Below the pieces are notes generated by a model. It ran no database searches, was not told the origin of the DNA, and worked only from the letters and a program-made list of their open reading frames with translations. A stretch of DNA of 45,343 bases from a virus, in the IMG/VR virus record IMGVR_UViG_3300045997_000193, positions 1-45,343 of that record. One strand, written 5' to 3'. Shown here piece by piece: positions 6,389-13,372 of the stretch. The position numbers were made by a program, and so were the translations under genes. Positions within the stretch are counted from its first letter, which is position 1. The number at the start of each line of letters is the position of its first letter.

Positions 6389-6674
6389 CATCATCCTCCG
6401 ATAAAGTGAGCAGGAACGCGAGCATCAGCGCGCGTTGATTGTGGCCGTGCTTCGTGAAGTGCCAGTAGTAGCCGCCGCGATTGCTGACGCCGCCCATCGC
6501 CCGGAGCATGGCCGGGACGCGGACGTAGGCAGTCGACCAGCCCTCACGATTGCGCATGGCGCCGTGGAACGCGGAACACAAGCCGACGCACCCGCCGCGC
6601 CCCGCTCGGAATGAACTGTCTGCGCAAAACTTCTCAATGGCGGTCAGCACCTCGTCGCGAGTCGGGGTGGTCAC
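6366..6674 (-). CDS. hypothetical protein with two early Cys and Gly-rich centre (GTG start)
   Basis: 102 residues from GTG 6674, overlapping the upstream TGA (GTGA). It contains CADSSFRAGRGGCVGLC near residues 17-33 and an aromatic stretch (GGYYWHFTKHGHNQRAL), and ends in an acidic tail. It may be nucleic-acid-binding, but no family is recognised. Coupled with the exported protein gene upstream. Confidence 0.55.
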   Translation of the reverse strand: MTTPTRDEVLTAIEKFCADSSFRAGRGGCVGLCSAFHGAMRNREGWSTAYVRVPAMLRAMGGVSNRGGYYWHFTKHGHNQRALMLAFLLTLSEDDDADTYGI

Positions 6675-7081
6675 ATGACCCCCTTCGCCGGCTTGGCCGG
6701 CTTGGCGTCGGACGCCGCGACACCGGCACCGCATAGCGCGGCGGTGGTGAAGTCGATCATCGTCTTGCCGTCCATCGACCAGAACATCTGCTGCGCTGAC
6801 CCATCGTCAGCGCGGAGCAGCACGCGCCCCTGCTTGAGCCGGCACGACTCGGCCAGCACCGACAGGTGGAACGTTTCCGACTCGCCATCGCCGCCGATCT
6901 TCACGAACTGCGCCAGCACGAACGCGGCACCCGACTTGGTGGTGCCGAAGTTGATCGTCGACACGTCGAGCGCGTAACGGTCGCCGGACGCCGACGTCCC
7001 CGGGACAACGTAGAGCGTCTCGGCCGCGACCGGAGCGGCGGCGAGCGCGGCGAAAACGGCAACTGCGAGTGCGTGTTTCAT
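6671..7081 (-). CDS. exported protein, surface-adhesin-E-like
   Basis: 136 residues from ATG 7081 behind GAAAGGACGCACC. Residues 1-19 form a clear signal peptide with an AAA/AE cleavage context. The mature part has a strand pattern (LYVVPGT...RYALDVSTINFG...FVLAQFVKI) and two Cys that could pair, resembling the small surface-adhesin-E-like domain of proteobacteria. The family call is tentative. It would be periplasmic or surface-exposed. First gene of the coupled 7081-5311 unit, under its own promoter. Confidence 0.6.
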   Translation of the reverse strand: MKHALAVAVFAALAAAPVAAETLYVVPGTSASGDRYALDVSTINFGTTKSGAAFVLAQFVKIGGDGESETFHLSVLAESCRLKQGRVLLRADDGSAQQMFWSMDGKTMIDFTTAALCGAGVAASDAKPAKPAKGVM

Positions 7082-7114
7082 GGTGCGTCCTTTCATCGGT
7101 GAGTGAGCGAAACA

Positions 7115-7143
7115 AGTGTCGCATAATCGCGAGCGGGGCGCAA
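7115..7143 (-). promoter_or_regulatory. early promoter with spacer operator
   Basis: Minus strand: -35 TTGCGC (7138-7143), 17-bp spacer, -10 GACACT (7115-7120). The spacer repeat CTCGCG-ATTA-TGCGA abuts the -10. No upstream 12-mer box is present. Confidence 0.75.
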
Positions 7144-7161
7144 CCCCCGCCCGCGAATTTC

Positions 7162-7857
7162 TTACGCCGCCTCGGCCAGCGGGAGCGCCGCCTCGCGGTT
7201 CTCGACGCGCGCGGTCGCGCGGTCGGCGTCCCACGGCAGCCCGTAGTGCTCGGCGCAGATGGGACCATAGCCGTGATGCACCGAGCGCGCGTCGGTGAGT
7301 GCGCGCCGGCAGAAACAGCACGCGCCGGTGGCGTGACCCGCGGCGACCGCCTCGGCGGTCGGGTCGGCCATGACGGCCGCGAGCGCGCGGTCGAACTCCT
7401 GCCGCGTCGCCTGCGACGGGTGCCAATCGCGCGACGGCCGGAACTCGGTGCCGATCAGCATGCCGGCGTAGTCGCCGCGCGCCTTGACGAACACGACGGC
7501 CTCACCGTTGTAGCGCGAGCGCGACGACGGGAGCGACACGGTGATCCCCGCGAGCGTCGCCGGGAACCGGAGCGCCGGCCGCAGCAAGCCGCGTTGGCGC
7601 GCGCCGTCGAGCAGGCGGTAAACGCGGTCGCGGCCGGCGGCGATGGTGGCCTGCTCGGCGGTCGTGGGAGCGGCCGGGGCGGCCGCGGCGGCCGCGGCAG
7701 CCGCACCGCGAGCGGCGAGCGTTTCCGCCCAATACAACTGCTTCGGCGTCAGCGGCCGCAGGCTCGTCATCCTCCGCAACAGCGACGTCGCGAACGGCCG
7801 GTCGCGCTCGGGCAGGTTCGGGAGCGCCGCGGTTAGCTTGGTGATCAGGTTCGACAT
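7162..7857 (-). CDS. DUF6011-like zinc-binding protein with poly-Ala linker
   Basis: 231 residues from ATG 7857 behind GAGGAGTCACC. An N-terminal helical part is followed by an Ala/Pro linker near residues 50-66, a middle strand-rich domain, and a C-terminal zinc site (ACCFCRRALTD...GYGPICAEHYG, about residues 178-208) like that of DUF6011 proteins found in many phages and actinobacteria. Function unknown; zinc and DNA or RNA binding is likely. It has its own early promoter. Confidence 0.65.
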   Translation of the reverse strand: MSNLITKLTAALPNLPERDRPFATSLLRRMTSLRPLTPKQLYWAETLAARGAAAAAAAAAPAAPTTAEQATIAAGRDRVYRLLDGARQRGLLRPALRFPATLAGITVSLPSSRSRYNGEAVVFVKARGDYAGMLIGTEFRPSRDWHPSQATRQEFDRALAAVMADPTAEAVAAGHATGACCFCRRALTDARSVHHGYGPICAEHYGLPWDADRATARVENREAALPLAEAA

Positions 7858-7873
7858 GGTGACTCCTCGGAAG

Positions 7874-7961
7874 CGGCGCCACGACAACCGCAACGCCATG
7901 ACCGAATAATCGCACAATTGCGAAAGGGGCGCAAGTCATTTCGCACAAAGCCGACGAACGG
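7874..7961 (-). promoter_or_regulatory. early promoter with spacer operator, box and leader element
   Basis: Minus strand: -35 TTGCGC (7929-7934), 17-bp spacer, -10 GATTAT (7906-7911). The spacer repeat is TCGCA-ATTG-TGCGA, abutting the -10. The upstream box is at 7950-7961, 15 bp from the -35. The leader has GGCGCCACG at 7875-7883. Confidence 0.85.
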
Positions 7962-8080
7962 CTTGTAGGGGCGCCCCCGACAGCGGGTCGGCCTTGTAGG
8001 GTTTCCCCCGACAGCCGCGGCACCGGAACAAATGCCGGTCGAGCCCGTAAAACGCCCCACAAGCGCGCCAAAGCAAAGGG
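7936..8080 (-). other. open frame without ATG, possible zinc-finger peptide or decayed gene
   Basis: The minus-strand frame ending at TGA 7936-7938 is open back to the stop of the 67-residue membrane protein. It reads sensibly from a TTG near 8080: GAFYGLDRHLFRCRGCRGK then PYKADPLSGAPL. The CxxC and the composition look protein-like, but there is no ATG, no ribosome binding site, and a terminator hairpin sits at its start. It may be a remnant or an unusual start. A copy of the dispersed 16-bp motif lies inside (8023-8038). Confidence 0.2.
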
Positions 8081-8104
8081 GCGGGGAAACACCCCCGCCC
8101 CCTT
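8076..8104 (-). terminator. GC hairpin terminator after the membrane-protein gene
   Basis: GGGGCGGGG (8078-8086) and CCCCGCCCC (8093-8101) form a 9-bp stem with a short loop. On the minus strand it is followed by TTTGCTTT. It probably ends the 8636-8137 transcription unit. Confidence 0.5.
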
Positions 8105-8136
8105 GCCTGCGCCCCGCCTGCGCCCGTTTGGGCGGC

Positions 8137-8340
8137 CTAGCGGTCGAACGCCATCGCGAACGCCGCGGTCGAGAAGCAGACCGTCCCGACGATCAACCCC
8201 CACGCGCCGACGCGCGCCCACATCGCGGCCGAATCGAACTCGCCGATGGCGACGGCGATCACCGTGCCGACGAACCCGACGAACGCGCCGGCAATGCCCC
8301 ACGCGCCCGCTGCCAGAATAATCCACATGACGAATTTCAC
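8137..8340 (-). CDS. small two-span membrane protein (GTG start)
   Basis: 67 residues from GTG 8340, which overlaps the upstream TGA (GTGA). Hydrophobic segments at about residues 5-30 and 44-63, with an acidic/charged turn (GEFDSAAMWAR) between. The hairpin topology is compatible with a holin or with another inner-membrane effector. No family recognised. It is coupled with the exported Pro-rich protein upstream. Confidence 0.55.
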   Translation of the reverse strand: MKFVMWIILAAGAWGIAGAFVGFVGTVIAVAIGEFDSAAMWARVGAWGLIVGTVCFSTAAFAMAFDR

Positions 8341-8636
8341 CGCGTCACCGTGGGCGGAAGCGGACCGATCAGCCACGGCGGCGTGATCCGCGGTTGCGGC
8401 GAGCATTCGAAGCCCATGCACGGCCCGGGAACGCGCCCCGGCTTGCCCGGGTCCGTCGGCAGACAAGCCAAGCAAACCGGCGGCGTCGGCCGCGCGCGCG
8501 GGAGCGCCGCCGACGGCGGCAGGATGATCGTCGTCGACGGCACCAGCCACGGTGCGGCGAGTGCCGGCGGTTGCGCGGCCGCGGGAACGGCGAGCGCGAG
8601 TGCTGCGATTGCAGCGAAACGGGTGAGCGTGGTCAC
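8337..8636 (-). CDS. exported Pro-rich Cys protein (GTG start)
   Basis: 99 residues from GTG 8636 behind the strong site TGGAGGAATC. A signal peptide (about 1-22, ending AAAQ) is followed by a Pro-rich mature chain with Cys at about 60, 63, 78 and 83 that could form two disulfides. No family recognised. It would act in the periplasm or outside. A longer ATG form would begin inside the promoter and is not supported. Confidence 0.55.
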   Translation of the reverse strand: MTTLTRFAAIAALALAVPAAAQPPALAAPWLVPSTTIILPPSAALPRARPTPPVCLACLPTDPGKPGRVPGPCMGFECSPQPRITPPWLIGPLPPTVTR

Positions 8637-8652
8637 GATTCCTCCAATGGAA

Positions 8653-8712
8653 AGGGGCGCCGCAACATCGCGACGCCCCGCCATAGTCGCACGAAACCGA
8701 ATCAGGATACAA
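8653..8712 (-). promoter_or_regulatory. early promoter with variant operator
   Basis: Minus strand: -35 TTGTAT (8707-8712), 18-bp spacer, -10 GACTAT (8683-8688). The spacer has a degraded repeat (TTCGG-TTTCG-TGCGA). The leader carries GGCGCC (8657-8662). The promoter overlaps the end of the upstream gene. Confidence 0.65.
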
Positions 8713-9121
8713 CCTTCGGCGCGTAGATCATCAGCTGCTTGCGGCCGCGGAAACGTTCGCACGCCTTGACCTTGAACCGGCCGACGAACTCGGCACCGAC
8801 TTCCGGCATCGGCGACGTTCCCCAGTAGGCGAGCGTGGCGCCGGTGTCGAGATCGCGGAACAGCGTCTTCGGGTCGCGCATCGCCGGCGTCTGCACGACG
8901 AACACGACGCGCAGCTTGCGGGTGAGTTCGGTCCGCGACGGCGTGCGGTAGATCACGCGCCGCGCGAGCGCCGCCTTGACCTTGCGGTAGGCGACGGCCA
9001 TCGCGGCCGCGACGGCGACGCCAGCGACGGCGTAACCGGAGCCCGGGACGGTGGCGTTGGCGGCCGCGACGGCGACCGGGGCGAAAGCACAAACGGAAAG
9101 CGTGGCGATGAACTTGAACAT
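8702..9121 (-). CDS. membrane-anchored protein with cytoplasmic beta-rich domain
   Basis: 139 residues from ATG 9121 behind TTCAGGAGTCGATC. Residues 1-20 look like a signal sequence or first membrane span and residues 29-45 like a second span. They are followed by a basic helix (RKVKAALARRV) and a domain of about 80 residues (LRVVFVVQTPAM...FVGRFKVKACERFRGRKQLMIYAP) with an OB-like strand pattern. No family recognised. A strong terminator lies directly upstream, so read-through or an unseen promoter is needed. Confidence 0.6.
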   Translation of the reverse strand: MFKFIATLSVCAFAPVAVAAANATVPGSGYAVAGVAVAAAMAVAYRKVKAALARRVIYRTPSRTELTRKLRVVFVVQTPAMRDPKTLFRDLDTGATLAYWGTSPMPEVGAEFVGRFKVKACERFRGRKQLMIYAPKVVS

Positions 9122-9140
9122 GATCGACTCCTGAATGAAA

Positions 9141-9170
9141 GAAAAAGGTGGGCGGCCGGAGCCGCCCGGG
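9141..9170 (-). terminator. leftward intrinsic terminator after the 184-residue gene
   Basis: GGGCGGC and GCCGCCC form a 7-bp stem with a TCCG loop. On the minus strand it is followed by ACCTTTTTC. It sits between the stop at 9177 and the start at 9121. Confidence 0.8.
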
Positions 9171-9176
9171 TTGGGA

Positions 9177-9731
9177 TTAGACCGCGATGCCTTCCTCGGC
9201 GAGAAGGTCGGCCGCGTCGTCGACGAACGCGCGGAGCGCGCGGAGCGCCGTGACTTGCTCGGCCGCCGCGGTGATGGCGTAGGCATTCGTCCACGCCGAC
9301 GCGTCGCCAGCGATGGCCGTCATGAACGCATCGAACGCGGCGCGCACGGCAGCCGGAGCGGCGGCCGGGGCGGCCGGGGCGGCCGGGGCGGCCGGGGCAG
9401 CCGGAGCGGCCGGAGCGGCCGGAGCGGCGGCCGGCGTCGCCTGCACGCGCTCGGCGGTGATCGACAGCCGGATACGGCCGGTCGACGCGGACACGATGGT
9501 GCCGGCGCGCTTCAGGTTGGCGACGGCCGTGTAGCCGAGCCGGATGTAGCGGCGAACCTGACGCGTGCCGTGCGTGACGAATTCGAGCGCGGCGGTATCG
9601 TTGCCGTTGTCGGTCGCCCACGATTGGTAGGCGGCGCGCGCGGCTTCCGAAACCCGGACCGCATACGGCATCGTGCGCATGTGGTTCACGATGGCTCGTT
9701 CGGCGGCGGCGACGTTGTAGGTGCGGGGCAT
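9177..9731 (-). CDS. hypothetical early protein with (Ala-Ala-Pro)n linker
   Basis: 184 residues from ATG 9731 behind GAGGAGTCAGAA. An N-terminal basic helical domain of about 95 residues (with RQVRRYIRLGYTAVANLKRAG) may bind DNA. An Ala-Ala-Pro repeat linker at about 99-123 is encoded by 9-bp tandem DNA repeats. A C-terminal helical acidic domain follows. No family recognised. It has its own operator-bearing promoter and is followed by a strong terminator, so it is transcribed alone. Confidence 0.65.
   Translation of the reverse strand: MPRTYNVAAAERAIVNHMRTMPYAVRVSEAARAAYQSWATDNGNDTAALEFVTHGTRQVRRYIRLGYTAVANLKRAGTIVSASTGRIRLSITAERVQATPAAAPAAPAAPAAPAAPAAPAAPAAAPAAVRAAFDAFMTAIAGDASAWTNAYAITAAAEQVTALRALRAFVDDAADLLAEEGIAV
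9352..9432. repeat. 9-bp tandem repeats coding for Ala-Ala-Pro linker
   Basis: Units of the type GGGGCGGCC / GGAGCGGCC recur without frame disruption inside the 184-residue gene. They code for the Ala-Ala-Pro linker. Copy number is likely to vary between related phages by slippage. Confidence 0.85.
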
Positions 9732-9744
9732 TTCTGACTCCTCG

Positions 9745-9846
9745 GTGGTGGCGCCGCGACATGCAGCAGCCGATGACGCATAGTCGCATCAATGCGAATG
9801 GCGCGCAAGGGGTTTTTTGCGAAAAACGCCGCCGGCCGACGAACGG
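9745..9846 (-). promoter_or_regulatory. early promoter with spacer operator, second repeat and distant box
   Basis: Minus strand: -35 TTGCGC (9803-9808), 17-bp spacer, -10 GACTAT (9780-9785). The spacer repeat is TTCGCA-TTGA-TGCGA, abutting the -10. A further TTTTTCGCAAAAAA element lies upstream of the -35 (about 9814-9829). The upstream box is at 9835-9846, 26 bp from the -35. The leader has GGCGCCGCG (9748-9756). Confidence 0.85.
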
Positions 9847-9865
9847 TCGATTTCTGGGGATGAAC

Positions 9866-9890
9866 GGCAAACCCCCGGTTTTCGGGGGTG
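9866..9890 (-). terminator. hairpin after the VRR-NUC gene
   Basis: ACCCCCG and CGGGGGT form a 7-bp stem around a short loop. On the minus strand it is followed by TTTGCC. A modest intrinsic terminator between the stop at 9920 and the next promoter. Confidence 0.5.
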
Positions 9891-9919
9891 GCGGCCGGAA
9901 ACCGACCGCGTAGAACGCG

Positions 9920-10321
9920 CTAGGAACGCTCCGGCGGGAGCGGGTTGGGGTGTAGCACCTGCCCAACCTCGTCCAGCGACCGCGCGACCACGGCCACGCC
10001 GCCGGCCGCCGTAACGGCCTCGCGGAACGCCGCCTGCTCGGCTCGCTCGGCGCCGCGCTCGGACTTGACCTCAACCGCGGCGAACACCGCGACGCGGCGG
10101 CCGACCATCTCGGGGGTGATCACGATGCTCTGCCAGCCGACGAGATCGGACACCCCGGGCGCCATGCCGTGGAACGGCCGCGGAGCGCCGAGCGTGATCG
10201 ACGTCGGCGTCCGCTTGAGCGGCTTTCCCGTCCATGCCATGCCGGCGTTCGCGCGCAGCAACCGGCAGGTTCCACGCGAAAACCGGATGAGGATTTCATT
10301 CAACAGCGCCTTCTCGCTCAT
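9920..10321 (-). CDS. VRR-NUC domain nuclease
   Basis: 133 residues. VRR-NUC proteins are PD-(D/E)XK nucleases that cut DNA junctions and are common in phage replication modules. Visible signs are the substrate/metal motif GVSD at residues 56-59, the EVK core at 84-86 (AAVEVKSERG), and the following helix with conserved Gln (AEQAAFREAV). The length fits stand-alone phage VRR-NUC proteins. The start ATG 10321 lies at the edge of an 8-bp hairpin (10320-10340) that could tune translation. It follows the ParB-like gene by 33 bases. Confidence 0.8.
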   Translation of the reverse strand: MSEKALLNEILIRFSRGTCRLLRANAGMAWTGKPLKRTPTSITLGAPRPFHGMAPGVSDLVGWQSIVITPEMVGRRVAVFAAVEVKSERGAERAEQAAFREAVTAAGGVAVVARSLDEVGQVLHPNPLPPERS

Positions 10322-10340
10322 GCCGTGATCTTCTCACGGC
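10320..10340 (-). promoter_or_regulatory. hairpin at the start codon of the VRR-NUC gene
   Basis: TGCCGTGA and TCACGGCA form a perfect 8-bp stem with a 5-base loop. Its 3' arm on the minus strand runs into the ATG, and the GAGAAG that could serve as ribosome binding site lies in the stem and loop. It could repress initiation or shield the mRNA. There is no T tract after it. Confidence 0.45.
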
Positions 10341-10354
10341 AGGAACGGAAAACG

Positions 10355-11293
10355 CTAGAACGGCATCGGCTGCTCGGGAACGGGACCCAACATCTCGTCG
10401 ATGCGGCGCGCCGCCGCCATTTCCGCGCGGGAGCGCCGCGGCGCCCGGGTGCGCGTCGTCTGCTCGCCCGGGACCGGAACAATTGCCGGTGCCAGCGTCC
10501 CCTCCTCGATGGCGCAATCGACCGCGCGCCGCGCGAACGCCTCGAACACCGGCACCAGCGCACGCGCGTCCTCGGCCGACAACGTGTGCAGCCATGCGGT
10601 CGGGTCGCCGCCGAGCGCGACGATGGCGCGCGCCGCCTGCGTGATCACGTTCCCTTGCGCCGGGTCGAGCGCGGGGATCGCGGTGATGGCTTCGTTCGCC
10701 GGCATCGGGTCGACGAGCACCGGCCGCGGCGCGCGCGCCGGCCGCGGGAACGCCCGCAGCAACGCGTCGCGCAGCGACATGCGGTCGGCGTCGACCTCGT
10801 CGATCAGATCGGCGCGGCCGGTTCCGAGCAGCCGCTCGGCATCGCGAACGTAGCGCGACGTCACGCCGACGAGCCGAGCGACCTCCTCCTGCCCAATCGG
10901 CCGCGGGTTGAGCACGTTCGTGTTGTCGCCCGCCGCCGCCACGCCGTAGTCGTGCCGCATGCGCGCCGCAGTCATGGCGCGTTGCGACGGCGACAGGTGG
11001 CGCCGGTGGATGTTGTGGGCGAGCACGAAGTCGAGCGCCTCGCGCCGCGTCCCGCTAACTTCGACCGCGGGGATGTGAGCCAACCCCGCCGCGCGCGCCG
11101 CGTCGACGCGATGCCGGCCGTCGAGCAGCTGCCCGCCGTAGAGCACGATAGGCGTGAGCACGCCGCGCGCAGCGACGTCGGTCGCCAGCCGCGCGAGATC
11201 GCCTTCCGACATGGTCGGCATGAGTTCGGCGAACGGGTGCGGCACCGGGACATCGCGCAACGCAAGGGGAGCCCGCAACGGAACGGTCAGCAT
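10355..11293 (-). CDS. ParB-like nuclease/partition-domain protein
   Basis: 312 residues. The N-terminal ParB/Srx-type domain shows the GRHR motif (LLDGRHRVDAARAAGL, about residues 57-72) and HNIHRRHLSPSQRA near 93-106, then a helix-turn-helix-like part (RPIGQEEVARLVGVTSRYV). Phage ParB-like proteins bind DNA or act as CTP-dependent clamps or nucleases; which applies here is unknown. The C-terminal 130 residues are Arg/Pro-rich and carry one copy of the dispersed 16-bp DNA motif (10474-10489). Start ATG 11293 overlaps the end of the upstream gene. Confidence 0.75.
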   Translation of the reverse strand: MLTVPLRAPLALRDVPVPHPFAELMPTMSEGDLARLATDVAARGVLTPIVLYGGQLLDGRHRVDAARAAGLAHIPAVEVSGTRREALDFVLAHNIHRRHLSPSQRAMTAARMRHDYGVAAAGDNTNVLNPRPIGQEEVARLVGVTSRYVRDAERLLGTGRADLIDEVDADRMSLRDALLRAFPRPARAPRPVLVDPMPANEAITAIPALDPAQGNVITQAARAIVALGGDPTAWLHTLSAEDARALVPVFEAFARRAVDCAIEEGTLAPAIVPVPGEQTTRTRAPRRSRAEMAAARRIDEMLGPVPEQPMPF

Positions 11294-11607
11294 GAAAACT
11301 CCTTCGGGGCAGACCCCTTGATGAATCGAGCGACGATGCGGCGCCGCGAAACCGTGACCGCGGCGACCGGAGCCGGCGCGGCAGCCGGAGCCGGCGCCTG
11401 CCGGCCCGCGACGATCACCGGCGCCCGGGGCGCCGACGGCGTCGCCGCGCGCTCGCCGTGCGGTTGCTGCGACAGCGACACCGTCGAGCGCACCAGCGGG
11501 TCAGCCTTGCGGTCGATGTAGTAGCGCACCCCCGTCGGCCGATGCACGACGAACTCGCGCCCCTGCGGGTCGATGCGAATCTCGGTAAAGGATTTCGGCA
11601 ACGCCAT
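11287..11607 (-). CDS. hypothetical protein with Pro/Ala linker
   Basis: 106 residues from ATG 11607, two bases after the GGCT-like gene. Residues 1-40 (SFTEIRIDPQGREFVVHRPTG) look like a small folded strand domain, followed by an Ala/Pro linker and a basic tail (SRRRIVARF). No family recognised. It is coupled both to the GGCT-like and to the ParB-like gene. Confidence 0.6.
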   Translation of the reverse strand: MALPKSFTEIRIDPQGREFVVHRPTGVRYYIDRKADPLVRSTVSLSQQPHGERAATPSAPRAPVIVAGRQAPAPAAAPAPVAAVTVSRRRIVARFIKGSAPKEFSC

Positions 11608-11609
11608 GA

Positions 11610-12194
11610 TCAGTTCCCCCCGGTGATGGAGTCGACGCCGTCAATCCAATCGTAGGTCGACGAGCCCTCGCGCCACTTCGACATCGCGACTTCGCGCCGC
11701 GCGCGCCGCGCATCCTCGTCCAGCCATTTCCCGCGGTAGCGCAGTTCGCGCCGGGACGAATCACGCGCGTCGGAAATCGCCGCGTCGAGTTGGTCCTCTG
11801 GCATGCGGCAATCGCGGTAGCCTTGCCGGAGCGTCTGCTCGTAGGAAATCGGCGGCTCGTGGCGGTCGCGCCGCGGACCGTTCATGATGTAGAACATCAT
11901 CTGGCGGTCGCGCTTTTTCCAGCGCAGATCGGCGTAGCGCTTGCCGTAGAAATTCGGGTAGGACTCGAAGCGGTCGAGCGCCGCCTCGTCGGCCGCTTGG
12001 ATTTCCCAAAGCGCGCACACGACGACGGCGTCCTTCTTCGGGATGACGTCGGCCACCGACCGGAACACTAGCCGGTAGTCGAAAATTTCCACGTTGCCAA
12101 CGTAGACCGCGGTCGGACAGCGCTGGCGCATGGCGGCGAAATTCGTGTTGGCGCCGTAGGCGGCGTAGAGCAGAGGATATCGGTTCGGGTTCAA
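11610..12194 (-). CDS. gamma-glutamylcyclotransferase-like protein (TTG start)
   Basis: 194 residues. GGCT/AIG2-like proteins release 5-oxoproline from gamma-glutamyl amines. Signs are the N-terminal nucleotide-free loop YAAYGANTNFAAM (residues 9-21, the YGSN-type motif), the catalytic-Glu-type segment ALDRFESYPNFYGKRY (about 73-88), and YEQTLRQGY near 119. The start is taken as TTG 12194, spaced correctly behind CCGGAGTCAACC. An ATG at 12233 would overlap the promoter. Its neighbour across one promoter is an amidoligase, the opposite type of chemistry. The C-terminal 60 residues are a highly charged extension. Confidence 0.75.
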   Translation of the reverse strand: MNPNRYPLLYAAYGANTNFAAMRQRCPTAVYVGNVEIFDYRLVFRSVADVIPKKDAVVVCALWEIQAADEAALDRFESYPNFYGKRYADLRWKKRDRQMMFYIMNGPRRDRHEPPISYEQTLRQGYRDCRMPEDQLDAAISDARDSSRRELRYRGKWLDEDARRARREVAMSKWREGSSTYDWIDGVDSITGGN

Positions 12195-12231
12195 GGTTGA
12201 CTCCGGTGAGTTGAATGAATGCAGCGAAACC

Positions 12232-12260
12232 ATTGTCGCACGATTGCGAACGCCGGTCAA
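12232..12260 (-). promoter_or_regulatory. early promoter with spacer operator (GGCT unit)
   Basis: Minus strand: -35 TTGACC (12255-12260), 17-bp spacer, -10 GACAAT (12232-12237). The repeat TTCGCA-ATCG-TGCGA abuts the -10. There is no exact upstream 12-mer. The preceding gene's TGA overlaps the -35. Confidence 0.85.
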
Positions 12261-12532
12261 GAGGTCATGCGCACGACGACGATGCCGGCCGCCTCAAGGT
12301 CGTGCAGGAACTCGTCGACCGAGCTAACGCGAACGTGGCTCTTGTTCCATTGCATGACGCGGCCGGCGACCGCCTGCATGTAGCGCTTGAGCGACGGCTC
12401 CGGACAGCCCCATCCGGACATGCGCATCGCCTGCAGCGCATCGCGCGGCGACGCGCCGACGTAGGCGCGGCCGTCGATGGCTTCGATCACGGTGGCAATC
12501 GGCCGGGGAGTGGATTTCATGATTGGCTTCAT
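12257..12532 (-). CDS. hypothetical partner of the amidoligase
   Basis: 91 residues from ATG 12532, three bases after the amidoligase stop, so co-expressed with it. It contains a Trp/Pro-containing centre (MRMSGWGCPEPSLKRYMQ) and a C-terminal helix-strand (VDEFLHDLEAAGIVVV). I do not recognise the family. The tight pairing suggests a substrate or partner of the amidoligase. Confidence 0.6.
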   Translation of the reverse strand: MKPIMKSTPRPIATVIEAIDGRAYVGASPRDALQAMRMSGWGCPEPSLKRYMQAVAGRVMQWNKSHVRVSSVDEFLHDLEAAGIVVVRMTS

Positions 12533-12535
12533 GGA

Positions 12536-13354
12536 TTAGGCTCCGAAGTGAGCGCGACGGTTGGCGAAAAATTCGGCGGTCGAGCGATCAACCTTCCGGG
12601 TGAAATCTTCGAACGTGCCGGCAACCGGAGCAACCGAGCGAACCGACATCGCGGTCGCCATGAACCCGGTGACGAGCTTGACCCACGCGACGATCTTCGC
12701 CGCGTCGGTCGAGCCGGCATGCTGGCGGAACTCGACCGTGCCATGCGTCGCCATCGATTGCAGGTTCATCTTGCGATAGCGAAACGGCGAATACTGCACC
12801 CGGACGAAACCGCCATTCATCGCCTTGCCGAGCGCCTCAACCGTGCGCGCCGAATCGAGCGTCGAGAATTTTTGTTCGAGCGTCGAGCCAGCGAGGATGT
12901 TCACATTCGAGAGCGCGTAGCGGTTGGCATCGCCGCGGCGGCTCGACGCGACGACGGCGTCGAACTGCGACTCATACTTGGCGAACATTTTGCACGCGTT
13001 CCGCAGCTGCGCAACCGACGCGCCGCGCGCACCGACGTGAACGTGCAGACCGCAGTCCTTGTTCACGACGCAACCAATCGCGGTCAGGGTGTTGCAGACC
13101 GTCGTCAGTTGGGCGATGCCTTCTTCGCCGCGGAGGATCGGCGACACGACCTCGATGCCATTCATGCCGGCCGGAGCATTGCGCCCGAGCGAACCGTCGG
13201 TCACGACCTTCCAGCCCGACGTCGTCGCATGCTCGGCGTGGTTGTAAGCCCGCGCCGGGACGCCGGCCGCGTTGAGCTTGGCGGCGATGGCGTCGCGGGT
13301 GATCGGCGAGTAGCACTCGATTTCGACGCCGAAGGTGAGAGCGGTTGCAAGCAT
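12536..13354 (-). CDS. amidoligase-family (COOH-NH2 ligase) enzyme
   Basis: 272 residues. Amidoligases of the glutamine-synthetase-like fold use ATP to join a carboxylate to an amine. Family motifs visible are GVEIEC (residues 9-14, metal Glu pair), WKVVTDGS (48-55), EVVSP (68-72), CGLHVHVG (101-108, His pair) and VEFRQHAGS (207-215, Glu/Arg/His). All catalytic positions appear intact and the length is normal for the PF12224-like family. Start ATG 13354 follows GACGGAGCCAAAA. The substrate is unknown: candidates are host or phage peptides or glutathione-like amines. It is the first gene behind an operator-bearing promoter. Confidence 0.85.
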   Translation of the reverse strand: MLATALTFGVEIECYSPITRDAIAAKLNAAGVPARAYNHAEHATTSGWKVVTDGSLGRNAPAGMNGIEVVSPILRGEEGIAQLTTVCNTLTAIGCVVNKDCGLHVHVGARGASVAQLRNACKMFAKYESQFDAVVASSRRGDANRYALSNVNILAGSTLEQKFSTLDSARTVEALGKAMNGGFVRVQYSPFRYRKMNLQSMATHGTVEFRQHAGSTDAAKIVAWVKLVTGFMATAMSVRSVAPVAGTFEDFTRKVDRSTAEFFANRRAHFGA

Positions 13355-13372
13355 TTTTGGCTCCGTCTTTTG

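Noticed and set aside
9352-9432. Short tandem repeats considered as CRISPR or regulatory iterons
   Set aside because: Units are 9 bp without spacers and simply code for an Ala-Ala-Pro linker in frame.
10474-10489. Dispersed motif considered as a conserved peptide (AIVPV)
   Set aside because: Other copies are read in other frames and on the other strand, so amino-acid conservation does not explain it.
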